Source of the DNA: Hypholoma sublateritium FD-334 SS-4
Taxonomy: Eukaryota; Basidiomycota; Agaricomycetes; Agaricales; Strophariaceae
DNA: 64,000 nucleotides
NCBI GenBank assembly: GCA_000827495.1
Contig: KN817645.1
Span: 1-64,000, forward strand
Direction: 5' to 3'
In this document: positions 49,212 through 64,000 of the stretch, piece after piece
Layout: each line of letters starts with the position of its first letter
Numbering within the stretch: the stretch's first letter is position 1
Notes under the pieces: generated by a model
The model's database searches: none
What the model was told of the DNA's origin: nothing
The model's input: the letters and a program-made list of their open reading frames with translations, nothing else
Position numbers and translations under genes: made by a program

Positions 49212-50854
49212 GGTATCTGTAAGGGACAATAAGAAATACAGAGCGAGTAAAGCAAAGGTAGACGGGCGTAAATATGAACACTGGCTAGTGTGAAGTACAT
49301 TTTTTGTAGCTCGGGTTCTGACAACGGGGAACTGAAGGATCAAAGCATAATCGCGACTTATACTCCAACATTCTGATCGAATTTGCGGGATGGCTCCGCG
49401 GACATGTCTAATTTATTGCTACTGTACGGAAGGAGTGTATATCAAATCGATTGACTGTGATTATACCTCACTCGTGCGTCTGTAGTCTCAAATTTAGAAA
49501 GAGTAGGCTGGAGAATGTGGAGATGTATCAATTACGTGTATTATTTGATAGCGTACAGATAAACTTTTCGGTGCGGAAGCTAGTGAGAGTATCGGTCTAT
49601 CTAGTCTAGAGGCTTGACTTATCTTTATTTTGAAGCACAATACGCCCCAATACTCGAATTTTTGCTTTCAACAGTCTTTTACAATCTTGGCCACCAGCTT
49701 TAGTTTTACAGAGTCTGAAGTTAAAGACCGAGTACGCTACCATGCCTCGAGTCTCGGGCTGAAATGCAATTGTGTTGGATAGGATCACCCTGACTCGTTC
49801 TATGGCCACGAAATTCGAAGCGAAGTATGTATGTAAACTATTTGAGCAAGGCCCTCGGCCAGGCTCTGATATTAATGCATACTCACGCCGCTCGCGTCGT
49901 GTTTACTACACTTAATTTATAGGGTCATAAATGCTACTGGGAACTCGTACTGAAGGATGTACTAAGCACCTTTTAACATGATCCTCTATACGTCGTGACT
50001 CCTACATGTGATACTAAATATAGCTCATGACGCCGTTTAAGGCAAGTAAATGATCGATCGTCGATATGACGAGTTGGCGAAGAGTGAATCCCTCGGAAAC
50101 TCGGGCAAAGACGCTTGACCTACGACTACATAGCCCCGGCCTCAAAGAAAGGCGCGATCTGTTCGCTCGTAGTAAATAAATCTAATGCCTTTATTCAACG
50201 GCCAGCGATAGACAGCGATCTGCTATCGTGGCAATAACGTGCGATTATATCGTACTATTTGCGAATGAAATTCTCAGTGCCTATGCGATCTCCCAGCTAT
50301 AATATAACACGAATTTAGTTATTTGTGACTTAAACACCATCCCTCGTACTCACGGATAGTGTTTGTTCATCAGAATTAGCCCGGGTTACAGGTCTGAGGC
50401 GATATGTATTTATGTTGTTCCAGCTCGAGGTAGAGTTCCGGCCATCTTTATTTATAGTTTGACAATGCCAAGCCTTTAATGTGTATTTATAGCCAATTCG
50501 ACAGCGGTACAACGACTCGGTTCACACATTGAGACCGGAGCCAGAGTCCCGACGCAAACTAACTAAGTATACTTACGGATGTATTTCGATGTTATTGAAA
50601 GCCACGGCGTTGCAGGCCCGTTTCCACCCCGCTAGCTACCGTTTCGGAGTGAAGCCGGGTTCAACTTCTTATAGTGGGTAAATTATTATCAGCTCGCGGA
50701 AAACATTGACAACTGCTGATTGATCTTTTCAGGTGGTTTACCTGCTGTCAGATGACATAGAGATAGACAGCCGGATACGTGTAAGCCGAAGGGAAGGCTG
50801 GCATGAAACGTTTTCTGCTGTTCCACGGTCTAGCTGACACTCTCATTATCATTC
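49212..50854. other. 1.6-kb spacer between acyltransferase and GH47 B
   Basis: AT-rich, with only short frames. It contains the promoter region of GH47 B on the right and the presumed acyltransferase promoter, or an unrecognised first exon, on the left (49212-49350). No repeat or RNA gene was recognised. Confidence 0.45.
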
Positions 50855-53004
<2,150 letters not shown>

Positions 53005-53362
53005 GCAGGCGGTCATGCGTATGAATTGCACATGCATAAAAAATGGGGTTTTATCACTGTAATACGTATACACTATCATATATGTATAGGAATGAGATAT
53101 TCCGGAGTCGCATTCCATCTTTGCTCAGGTCCTATTTGCAAACGCCGACAATTATCTAGTCTCCCGTAGCCAGTCAACAATTTCGGGCCTATTATAATAT
53201 TGGTGGACGGCCCTTCTATGTAGTCTGATTTCACGTACGGTGGTGCGACCGAGCTGCGGCAATTCGTTTTTTTGCGGTCACGTTTATTTCCTTTTATGGA
53301 AACACGCCTTTGGCACAAGCCTTCAACGAGCTCCTCGTTCATCGCTCACCCTCTCCCATGTC
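53005..53362. other. Spacer downstream of GH47 B
   Basis: About 360 bases of GH47 B 3' flank and the upstream region of a small hypothetical gene. Nothing distinctive was seen. Confidence 0.35.
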
Positions 53363-53776
53363 ATGGATGCCCACAAATCGAGCTTCCGGCTGTACAACTT
53401 TAGCACGGCACCTCTACTGAGTGACACTACATCAGTCTACAACAATACCACTCCCTTACGCCCTCCTGTGAGCTCACTTGTGCGCTCTGCAATCACCACC
53501 CCTCAGTCCTCTTCAAGTCGGCCTCCAGCTGCGATTGCCTCGACTACACGTACCAAGCGCAAGGTCATCGACGAGAATACACCACAAGGCATTTCCCACG
53601 ACCGTGAAGACACGCCCGTGGGATTCTCACTACACAACACTCCATCTTACTACAGTCACCAGTACCTTGCCAGTGCCACTCCCGCTCTCCCGAGTTGCTC
53701 CCGAGTGTCCTTTTCGCACTTCTTTGCGATTCCCATGAACGTCCCAAAAGTATCTGATAAGTTCTTGGCCTTGTGA
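53363..53776 (+). CDS. Small hypothetical protein, Ser/Thr/Pro-rich
   Basis: A single open frame of 137 residues from the ATG at 53363 (MDAHKSSFRLYNFSTAPLL). The family is not recognised. It is rich in Ser, Thr and Pro, with a short basic patch (TRTKRKVIDENTPQG) and an ENTP motif reminiscent of disordered regulatory proteins. There is no signal peptide or membrane segment. The open frame extends upstream of the ATG, and a longer open frame exists on the opposite strand. It could therefore be chance, or part of a spliced gene. Confidence 0.3.
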   Translation: MDAHKSSFRLYNFSTAPLLSDTTSVYNNTTPLRPPVSSLVRSAITTPQSSSSRPPAAIASTTRTKRKVIDENTPQGISHDREDTPVGFSLHNTPSYYSHQYLASATPALPSCSRVSFSHFFAIPMNVPKVSDKFLAL

Positions 53777-54235
53777 TCGGCCGGACCAACTTACTATTAG
53801 CTTGAGCAAGCTACTATTCTCGGCACTGGCCAAACCGGTTTCCTTGGCGTTTTTTAGATCAGTACCAGGGATTGACCAGAATGTTTGCGGCTGCCCAGAC
53901 CTCAAATACCTTTCGATCCAAATGAAATTTGGGAGATCTGAGCTTAGAGCTCGTTCGGACTCGGAATACGTGAAAAAGAAGGGACTTAATGCTGGCTTGT
54001 GGTTGTTCATGACATCCTCATTTGTCTCCGAAAGTATGTAAGTCTGCCCGATACAATGGTCTCCTGCTGGCATTTTTTTCACACTCACCCATCCATCCTG
54101 CAGCCTTACCTAATTGAGATGCCCGGAACAAGCTATTTCTCTTCCGAATCTCTAGCGACGCCATGCGTTGAGTCTTGACCCTTCGGTGCCTTCTTTGCGT
54201 GTCCTATCACCAGCGCTTGGCTTCCTTGTTTTCCA
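53777..54235. other. Promoter region of GH47 C
   Basis: About 460 bases without recognised features. The frame at 53802-54041 is not supported by domain or splice evidence. Confidence 0.35.
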
Positions 54236-56456
<2,221 letters not shown>

Positions 56457-57106
56457 TCGACATCTGACTACTATGTAATCTTAATTCACGGGGAATCAGG
56501 TTCAACTTGGGATACCTGCACGCACCCTTATTTTCGTGGTTTTGACTCGTAATTGCAGCAGTGAACTGTGAGCTCATTCCTCGGAGGACCCGCCTTCATA
56601 GTGGACTGTGGTAGTCAGTTCCTTTTCACACGAGAATACTGCCATTTTTCCACACTGTCGCGGCGTAGATTTATGAAGCTGTTCAGCTGTTACGTGCGTC
56701 GATGGGCATGGCTATAGGGTTCGGGGAGCGCTTAGTGAACTGCAGTGAACAGCACTGGACCTCAGTCACGGAACTAGCACTCAACTTTCTTTTTACATCG
56801 TCAACTTCAAACCTAGAGAAAACTCTCGCACTAATCTCGTTTACAATAGTTTGTGAGTACCATGTTCTTTGACATACACGTACTCATATTCTGTCCTCGT
56901 TGCTGACGACATTGTAAGTCCTACTTAACCTTGACTTAACCGCAATGCCAGTGATTCGCTCAGCGCGGCTGATGTTCGGCAACGATAACCAAATAAAAGC
57001 AAACTCGCTGAGTCCGATGTTAGGAGCGGTTTCTGGCTTCGCACCAACCGGTGAACATGATTAGCACCCACAATCTGCGCTCCCGACATTCTCCGCTTCG
57101 CCAGCC
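56457..57106. other. Spacer between GH47 C and the transporter gene
   Basis: About 650 bases of 3' flank and promoter. No feature was recognised. Confidence 0.35.
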
Positions 57107-60100
57107 ATGGACATAACAGAAAAGCAGCAGAGAACGCCCCCCGAGCAAACAGAAACACAAAGCTCCAAAGACGGCTTAGCGGCAAAAAATCCTACGGATC
57201 CACCTTCGCCATTGTCTCCAACTTCATCCACGTCCTCGGTGGAGACTCCGGCAACTACATGGCTTATACCTATCGTTGACTTTTACAATAATCACTTTGC
57301 CTGGGTATCGAATAACAGCAACTGGTCCAAGCTCAAGCCGGTTATTCGGTGCGCCGTGGCGGCATGGATTTCTTCGGTTCTCTTTCTTATCCCTGCCTTT
57401 GAACTTGCGGTTGGCCAGGTGAGTGATACTTCAATATTGAAATTCAATTGTCTAACGCAGGGTTAAAGGCGAGCTTTCTCATACTCATTGGTCGGTACCT
57501 CTACCGCCTCTGAGACATAAACTAAATCCCACCCAGCTGCATTCCTATCACCCCCGAGCGACCCATTCATGTCTGTTGTCGAACGCGAGACCCTTATCTT
57601 GCTCTTTGTGACGACAGCGTGGGCGTGAGTTCAAGTTTGAGCCGTCCAGTCACCGTCTGAGACCGTTTGTGCAGATGGGCATGCCTCGGCATCTTTCTTG
57701 CCAATCTCGCTCGCCGCGTCCATAATTCCGCCCCAATATTTTTAGACGCGGTGAACGGAATGTATATCGAAGCTGCAGTAAGTCTCCAATATTCTCTCTT
57801 CAATCTACTGTCTAATAGTTTGCAGCCTACTATCATTATGACCATATTTGTGTTTTTTGGGAGCGCATTTTTTTTGTACATCAAAGCTCGCCAGGGGCCC
57901 GGTCCGTACACGTTCGCGTGCATTTTTGCATGCATCTGTCTTGGTATGGTACCGCGCGATAACTTGCTGTGTAATATTAATGTTTTCATAGACATCAGCT
58001 TGACCACCGCAGCTCTCTTCCCCTACCCATTCTACCTTGTCGGGCGCGCTATCGCTGCGCCTGTTGCTTGCCACAGTGCAATCGCACTACTTTCCTCTAT
58101 CTTCGTTTTTCCCTCCACAATATCAGCTCTGTTCACCACCCGACTCGGCGGCGTCATCACCCCCATGCTCAGCACGCTCACCCTACACCGTACACTGCTT
58201 TCAAATCCCATTTCATCGCCCTCCTTCCCCGCAGACCTCATTGCTATGCGCACAGAGACAAAGAAGGTAGAGGGCGCGCTGATCCCGCTTGCCGCAGCTG
58301 CACGACTCCTCAAGTCGGATTTGATATACGGGCGGTTTGCTCCGGAAGACTTTCGCACATTCCAGAATCTCTTCAGGCGCCTCGCTGGGCGTGCGGATGG
58401 ATTGGCTGTATACTGGACATTGGTAGACCCCGGGCGCGAGCGCTTCCCGGGCACTGCGAATCCTACGCCAGCGGGGACGGCTCCAGGCACGCCTCATCGT
58501 GTGCTGTCGCGGCCCGTCTCGCGCGCTGGGTCACCGGAGCGGGGGGAGGCCGGCGTGCACGGCGGGGACGCGAGCGCAGACACGGGACCGCGATCAGTGC
58601 CGATGCTGCGGAGCGAGTCGATAACCGCTAGCGTGTCGCGGCTACGGCCGAGTCTGGCGGTAACGGGGGCGTTGGGGCATTCACACTCGCGATCGGTGCA
58701 CTCGGTCGCTCACTCGCATGTACATCTGCACAGTCCGCTCGTCGGGCATACTCATTCGCACGATGGGCAACACCACCACCATCACCACCATCACTTGCTT
58801 CATTCCTCGCTGCTGTCTCTGGCGCGGTCACGGGCGCGTACGCGGAAACCGGAGTACGCGGTGGGTACGTTCGAGTCGCAGCGGTACCTGAACTTGGAGA
58901 TGACGAGGCTGCACGATCCACATGAGGACGAGTACACGGAAAATACGGTAGATTTACTGAGAGAAAGGTGGGCATCTTGTCGTGATAATATCCCCTCCTA
59001 TATTTCTCTGTTTCGCCTGTGATAAAAGCTGACACATACACAATATCTAGCTGCGACCCGCTATTGGAAGTGTGCCATGAAGGTATCAGCACCGCACAGA
59101 CTTGGCTCGGAGTTGTACGCGAAGGACGCTCCGCTTATTTGCTCGGTATCAAGCAGGCCGAGGCCGAAAAGCGCCGGAAACAACGAGTGGCAGAGATCGA
59201 AGCCATCCGGGACAAGGTCAAGGAACAGCTGGAGATTTTTAGGGAGACGGAGAGGTATGTATACTTATCTGACCTCCCCGTTTTCGAGTTATCCCCTCAC
59301 TTCGCGTCGCAGGCATGGCGTTCTGGAGCCCTATCGACCCGCTTTTGAGGCGGATGGATACCACACACCAACCACGTCGCACCCAACGTCGCCCATCAAT
59401 CCAGTGGCGCACTCCCCTACCGACGCCACTGGGCACATCGGCCTTGGACTTTCGAACTTGGATAAGTTGAGGACGAATCAAGCACCGGTGCAAGATAAAG
59501 AATGGAGCAATACTGCGCCTGGTTCGGCCAGCATCAAACATGAGGAGCGATATGGGGAACGGGACGAGTTTGTGATGCCCCCGCATCGGTACTTGTTCTA
59601 TTGCTATGTGTATCATTACAACTTGATACAAATCGCGTCGATCGTGATTGAGACGGTGCGTGCATTTATTACGAGGTGGGCAATTTTTTCTGCTGGTACG
59701 TATGGGATTGCGGACCAGTGGTAGAAAACGCCGACCATTTTTTGTCAGCCTTTCTAAACACACACAATCTAACTCGACTTCATTCTAGCTCGAGGAGATT
59801 CTGCGGTTGGAGAAAGAACGACCAGTTTGCAAGCTATGGACGCCTGTACAACGTGTTTTCCTTTGGAACCCGTGGCTAATCCCCGAACACGTCGAGCAGA
59901 TCACTGACGACGAAGATCCCAGTGTGTTCCTACTTTTACATCGCATAGGTGGCCAGGAACTGAAATGAAAGTCTATGCTTCTAGATGTTATCCAAGGCAT
60001 AACGAATGATAGAATGGCCGCCGGGAGCGTGAACGACTCGCCGCGTACGCCCGATTACGAACTCCACACGGATATGCATGCCGACCTTGGACTACCCCGG

Positions 60101-62060
60101 CGGCGCGATCCCGAGGCACTCCCTCCGCAGAACTTGTTTGAAAGTGCTATGCGATTCCTCTACCGTTTTGTAGTAGCGTTAGGCAGTGGCAATGCGGTCT
60201 TCTCGCTAAAAGCCGGGCTGCTGACTGTGCTGCTGTGTCTACCCAGCTTTATTAAGAGCAGTGCGACGTTTGCGTATGGTGCGTCTCGTTTATGTCGTCG
60301 GAGGCTCTGTTGTCAGCCACGGGCAGAACTGACCGTTTTGTGCGACAGAAAACCGATTTGTCTGGGCCATGTCAGTGACTCGCGTAGATGCCTTAGCAGG
60401 TTGACTGACGGGGTGCGGTATCTAGCTTCATGGGCCAGTTGACGATTGCGCGTTTCCGAGGGGAGACCACATTTGGACTGACAGCACGGATCACGAGCAC
60501 GTTCTTTGGTGGGGTCACCGGGATGGTGATGTGGTGCGTCATACAACATTCGCGGTCGAGCGTCGCCGTGGTTAAACGTTCATGGTCTCCGCTTTCCAGG
60601 TATATCTCTTGCGGCTCGGGGCGTGGCAGCGCGTTTGGTCTAGCGGCGGTATGCTTTGTCTGTTTCCCATTCTTCTTCTTTGCGCGGCTCTACTGGCCGA
60701 TTCCGCCAATGTCCAACATAGTGTTCTTCGTCACCGCCGTACTGGTAAGCCTTCCCCGTCCGTCGAATCTACGGTATCTTAAAACGCATACCCGGTACAG
60801 GTCGTCGGATATTCATACCAAGATCTGCGCTTGATCCTCCCAGGTGCTCCAGGATTTGGTTTCACCGTTTTTTGGGTACGTACATCTCCTTCTAGGCCTT
60901 TCGCTCGGTTTTAAAGAACTTGTGTGTATTAGAAACGTTTTGTGTTGGTCACCATCGGAGTTGTCGCCGCATTGTAAGTGCATGCCTTGTCTATCAGCCT
61001 CACGTTCGATGCTGACAGGACCACAGCATTGCGTCTTTCTTGCCACCTTCGACAACGATCCGGCGCTACCAACGGAACCTTTTCGCAACGACGATGTCGG
61101 AGATAGGAAGCGTCTACTGCGACATCCTCTCATTTGCGAACACGAAGCACGAGGCGGAGATCCAGGAGATTGTGTCGAGCCTGTTGGCAGTGCGGAATAA
61201 ACTACGGAAATCGGCGACATTGAACACGAATATTATTTATGAGGTGCGAATCCATTCTGTTTGAAAGTTACCTTATGTGAACACGCATCTTTTCAGTTCT
61301 CGCTGCGAGGTCGTTGGCCTGCGAAGCGCTACCAAAAGATCGCGGATTTACAAATGTAAGCCTGGATTATCTTGTCTTGCGCGTGCTCGGTCAACTTTTT
61401 TCATCTCTTTTAGGGCGCTTTCGTATTCCCTATCACATTTAATGTCGGTGCTAGAACATCTTGAACCGTCGTGGTCCAGAGCATTCCTCCAGCGGACCCG
61501 CTTCATGGATCCTGGTTTTCAAGGAGACATTTTGGCTGTGATTTGTGAGTAACGATCGATCTCAGGTTTACAACGTAAACTCATTCATCGTTCTTCCAGC
61601 TATGATTTCACTGTCTCTGCGTACTGGAACTCCTCTCCCCCAGATCACACCCTGTCCTCTGATCGATCGATTTACGCTGAAATATCATGGCCTTGACGTG
61701 ATCCATAAAGACTCCGAAGAGGACTACGGACTCCCAAGGACACTGTCAATGGACACGTTGAGAAATGAGCAATACCTGTGAGCCCCAGCAATTCAGTGCG
61801 ATCTATCTTTCGTCCTAACAGCCTGTATCAGAATGTTTTCTGTTGGGATATCAACTGCGTATGGGGTCATTAACCGTTTGGACAGGTTGATGATAGCTGT
61901 CAAGGAGGTTGTTGGTGAACAGTATCATATCCATGGGGTCGGGGTGGCGCCGCCTCCTATGACTGCGTTCGACTTTGGTAGCGGCGGAAACAGTCATGGG
62001 ACTAGCTTGCGAGGCCAAGGAATAGAGCAAGGGGAGCGGTCGACAGTGCATTTTGATTGA
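57107..62060 (+). CDS. Aromatic-acid-exporter-like multi-spanning membrane protein (ArAE/FUSC type)
   Basis: A large two-block membrane protein of roughly 1,100 residues, related to the fungal 'ER transporter 6TM' and brefeldin-A-sensitivity-type families. The N-terminal 50 residues are polar (Ser/Pro/Thr), followed by WSKLKPVIRCAVAAWISSVLFLIPAFEL. Block 1 helices include ETLILLFVTTAWA-WACLGIFLANLARR and TIIMTIFVFFGSAFFLY. A long cytosolic loop with a His-rich run follows, then QVKEQLEIF-type helices. Block 2 holds NLFESAMRFLYRFVVALG, LTVLLCLPSFIKSSATFAY, QLTIARFRGETTFGL and FVLVTIGVVAAFIASFLPP. Then comes a soluble C-terminal domain (EIGSVYCDILSFANTK, RGRWPAKRYQKIADLQM). About 20 exons, all frame-consistent where checked. 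The substrate is not known. Confidence 0.82.
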
Positions 62061-62199
62061 CAACGTCACTGATCGCAAATAAAAAGGCAAATGTGCGCCG
62101 GTCATTTCGTAGAGTTTGTGTATGTTCTGATTGATATCTATTCAAATAGGTTTGAACATCGTTAGAATAGCTCTAAGTTGACGCCCACAGATTAGATAA

Positions 62200-62449
62200 A
62201 TGTCTCCACAAGTGTCGGATGCAGAGGTCATGGAGAAGTCCGGCGGTACGTTTAGCCTGCGTCGGGCGATTTGCGTATTTCGTTCCTCAAGTTCCCCAAT
62301 ATGTCGCTCATCGCACGCAATGGCGTGGTACTCAAGACACTGGTTCTGGGTCCTCTGGCGTGTATTCTTGCGAACAGTTGCTGGATAGTAGGTACAACTT
62401 GGTGACCAAGATCAAACGCCGGAAGAGGGATGTCTGCACATATATGTAG
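62200..62449 (+). CDS. Tiny two-exon hypothetical protein
   Basis: The ATG at 62200 and exons 62200-62245 and 62292-62449, joined by a 46-base GT-AG intron, give 67 residues: MSPQVSDAEVMEKSG, then VPQYVAHRTQW and a basic end (KIKRRKRDVCTYM). There is no known domain and no signal peptide. The splice is plausible but not unique. It could be a chance frame in the transporter 3' flank. Confidence 0.25.
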
Positions 62450-62857
62450 CGGATATTAAATAGATGTCAGATTGTCCAGGAGTTAGGGGGTACTAAGGGG
62501 TACCACATCAGGGCGGGAGAGGTGCACAATGCACATTTGTTCGCGTGATCACGTTGCTGGGGCGGCCACCCAAATTACCAAGAAGGCCGGGACCATTAGG
62601 CTGGATACACTGGAGGGGTGGAAAGGTGCAGAAGGGTGCGTGCGAGTCGCGATCAAGATGCAACTTGAAATGGAGAAAATCTGTAGATATCAAACTAGAT
62701 CAAACTCCATTTTGTGGGTTGTCTCGAAATATAGCAGCCTTTTTGCATAGGCCAAATAAATAATTACAATTGATTTGCAATTAATGTGATATATAGTCAA
62801 CGATGTCCAAGTTCTTATTCCACTCCGTTTTTCTCATCAGCCCGCCGGACTGCAGCT

Positions 62858-64000
62858 ATGTCCACTGGACTACTAACCCATGTCGACCTCTCCGGGTCGA
62901 TGGGTGCGCTGCAAATAGGCTCCATCATCGCCGTATACATTTTCGGGATCGTGACTTTGCAGGCGCATATCTACTATACAACGTTTCCGGGAGACAGTTG
63001 GAAGTACAAAACCCTGGTACGCCGTCCACAACCACTCAACATTTTCGAAGCTAACGACTGATGAATGCGACCAGGTAGCCGCAGTGTGGTATGAATGCCG
63101 CACCCTTCGCGTGAATATAGAATGACATTTTGCACAGGCTTCTCGAGCTCACGCATACAGTGGGTATCAGCTACGAGGTGTACCGAGCGACGATTGTTCT
63201 TTACGGGCGGCCCGACCTGTTGACGTCGTTCCCCGTCTTAGGGTCGATGACGGGGGTGGGAGGCGCCATCACGCTTCTAGTTCAGGTACGCACGGCTATT
63301 CGTTTGGCGCCTGCCTGGCGGCTAACAGCGCTTGCAGACATACTTCTCGCTGCGCCTGTACAAGGTCCTCCCAAAACCATGGTGCCACATCGGCCTCGCG
63401 TGCATCACAGTGTCGACCATGCGCTTCTTCGCCAGCATCTATCTCTCGGTACGCGCGGCTCAGGCCACAAGCCTGGCAACCTACAGGCATGATCAGGCGT
63501 GGCTCATCTCTGCGTTGCTCACGTCGGGCGCGGTGGTCGACATTGTCATTGCGGCGACTATGTTACAGTATCTGATGAAAAAGCGTGAAAAGGGTCTACA
63601 ACGGTGAGCCACGCGCGTATTCACTTCCTGCCCCGGTTTTTACGGAAATCTGGACAGAATGGCCACCGTTGTAGATCGCTTGATCGCATACACCATTCGT
63701 ACGTCCGCAATCACGGATCCTTGTGATTTTCTATTCTGACACTTTTCCTCAGGCTCTGGTCTGCTCACGAGGTAATGGAGTGCTTCGCCGCAGTTCACTC
63801 TTTTATGAACTCACTCACCCATGTTGCCATAGTATCTCAGCAGCGGTCATGCTGATATGTGTATGTCACTGCATAGTTATCTTTTGGTGCAACGCTAACA
63901 GTATCTGTAGTTCCAGGCCATGCCTAATAACCGTGGGTCTCATGAACTTTCTTGCTTCTCCGTCTGCATTAACGCGATTTTCCGGAAGTTGTCTGGCTGG
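62858..64000 (+). CDS. Second DUF6534-type integral membrane protein, cut at the window end
   Basis: The ATG at 62858 gives MSTGLLTHVDLSGSMGALQIG, then helix 1 IIAVYIFGIVTLQAHIYYTTF and KYKTL-VAAVW-LLELTHTVGISYEVYRATI. Later exons give VGGAITLLVQ-TYFSLRLYKVL, CITVSTMRFFASIYL, SALLTSGAVVDIVIAATMLQYLMKK and MATVVDRLIAYTIR-SGLLT, matching the order of segments in the DUF6534 gene at 41040. The tail exons near 63915-64000 still run open at the edge, so the C-terminus lies beyond the window. Same strand as the transporter gene upstream. Confidence 0.8.

Noticed and set aside
53630..54088. A 152-residue minus-strand frame near GH47 C
   Set aside because: No ATG-started conserved content, domain or splice partner; composition looks random.

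Overview
This window is nuclear DNA of a filamentous basidiomycete, most likely an Agaricomycete. Genes are dense but split by many short GT-AG introns of about 45-70 bp with CTNAC-like branch points. Coding exons are GC-rich and spacers AT-rich. Several families are typical of mushroom-forming fungi: DUF6534 membrane proteins, F-box proteins, secreted GMC oxidoreductases, many P450s and disordered Zn2Cys6 regulators. No rRNA, tRNA, CRISPR or bacterial-type operon was seen.

Layout. 0-5.8 kb: a 3' fragment of a flavin monooxygenase gene, its intact paralogue, and a convergent secreted GMC oxidoreductase. 9-11.5 kb: an 805-residue Zn2Cys6 transcription factor. 11.5-19.3 kb: a gene-poor, repeat-rich island. 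It holds a 45-residue secreted cysteine-rich peptide gene, a decayed second copy of that gene with its promoter, and a 981-bp foldback element with perfect 38-bp inverted ends. 19.3-37.5 kb: mostly housekeeping genes. These are a peroxisomal dienoyl-CoA isomerase ending in SKL, the ribosome-associated Hsp70 SSZ1, an orphan, an F-box protein, an aldehyde dehydrogenase, the deubiquitinase UBP14, a secreted orphan and retromer VPS29. 37.7-43.2 kb: a cytochrome P450 and a DUF6534 membrane protein. 43.5-56.5 kb: three GH47 alpha-mannosidase paralogues, with an HxxxD acyltransferase gene between the first and second. A 1.5-kb TA-flanked DNA element splits that acyltransferase. 57.1-64 kb: an aromatic-acid-exporter-like multi-spanning protein with a histidine-rich loop, a tiny hypothetical gene, and a second DUF6534 gene cut by the window edge.

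The genes do not form one obvious pathway. The FMO, GMC, P450 and acyltransferase are secondary-metabolism or detoxification types but are interleaved with housekeeping genes, so a biosynthetic cluster is not claimed. The most unusual items are the tiny secreted peptide and its ruined duplicate, the foldback element, and the TA-flanked element, whose removal restores the acyltransferase frame exactly. Exon joins were worked out by eye from frame continuity and splice signals; no search or expression data were available.
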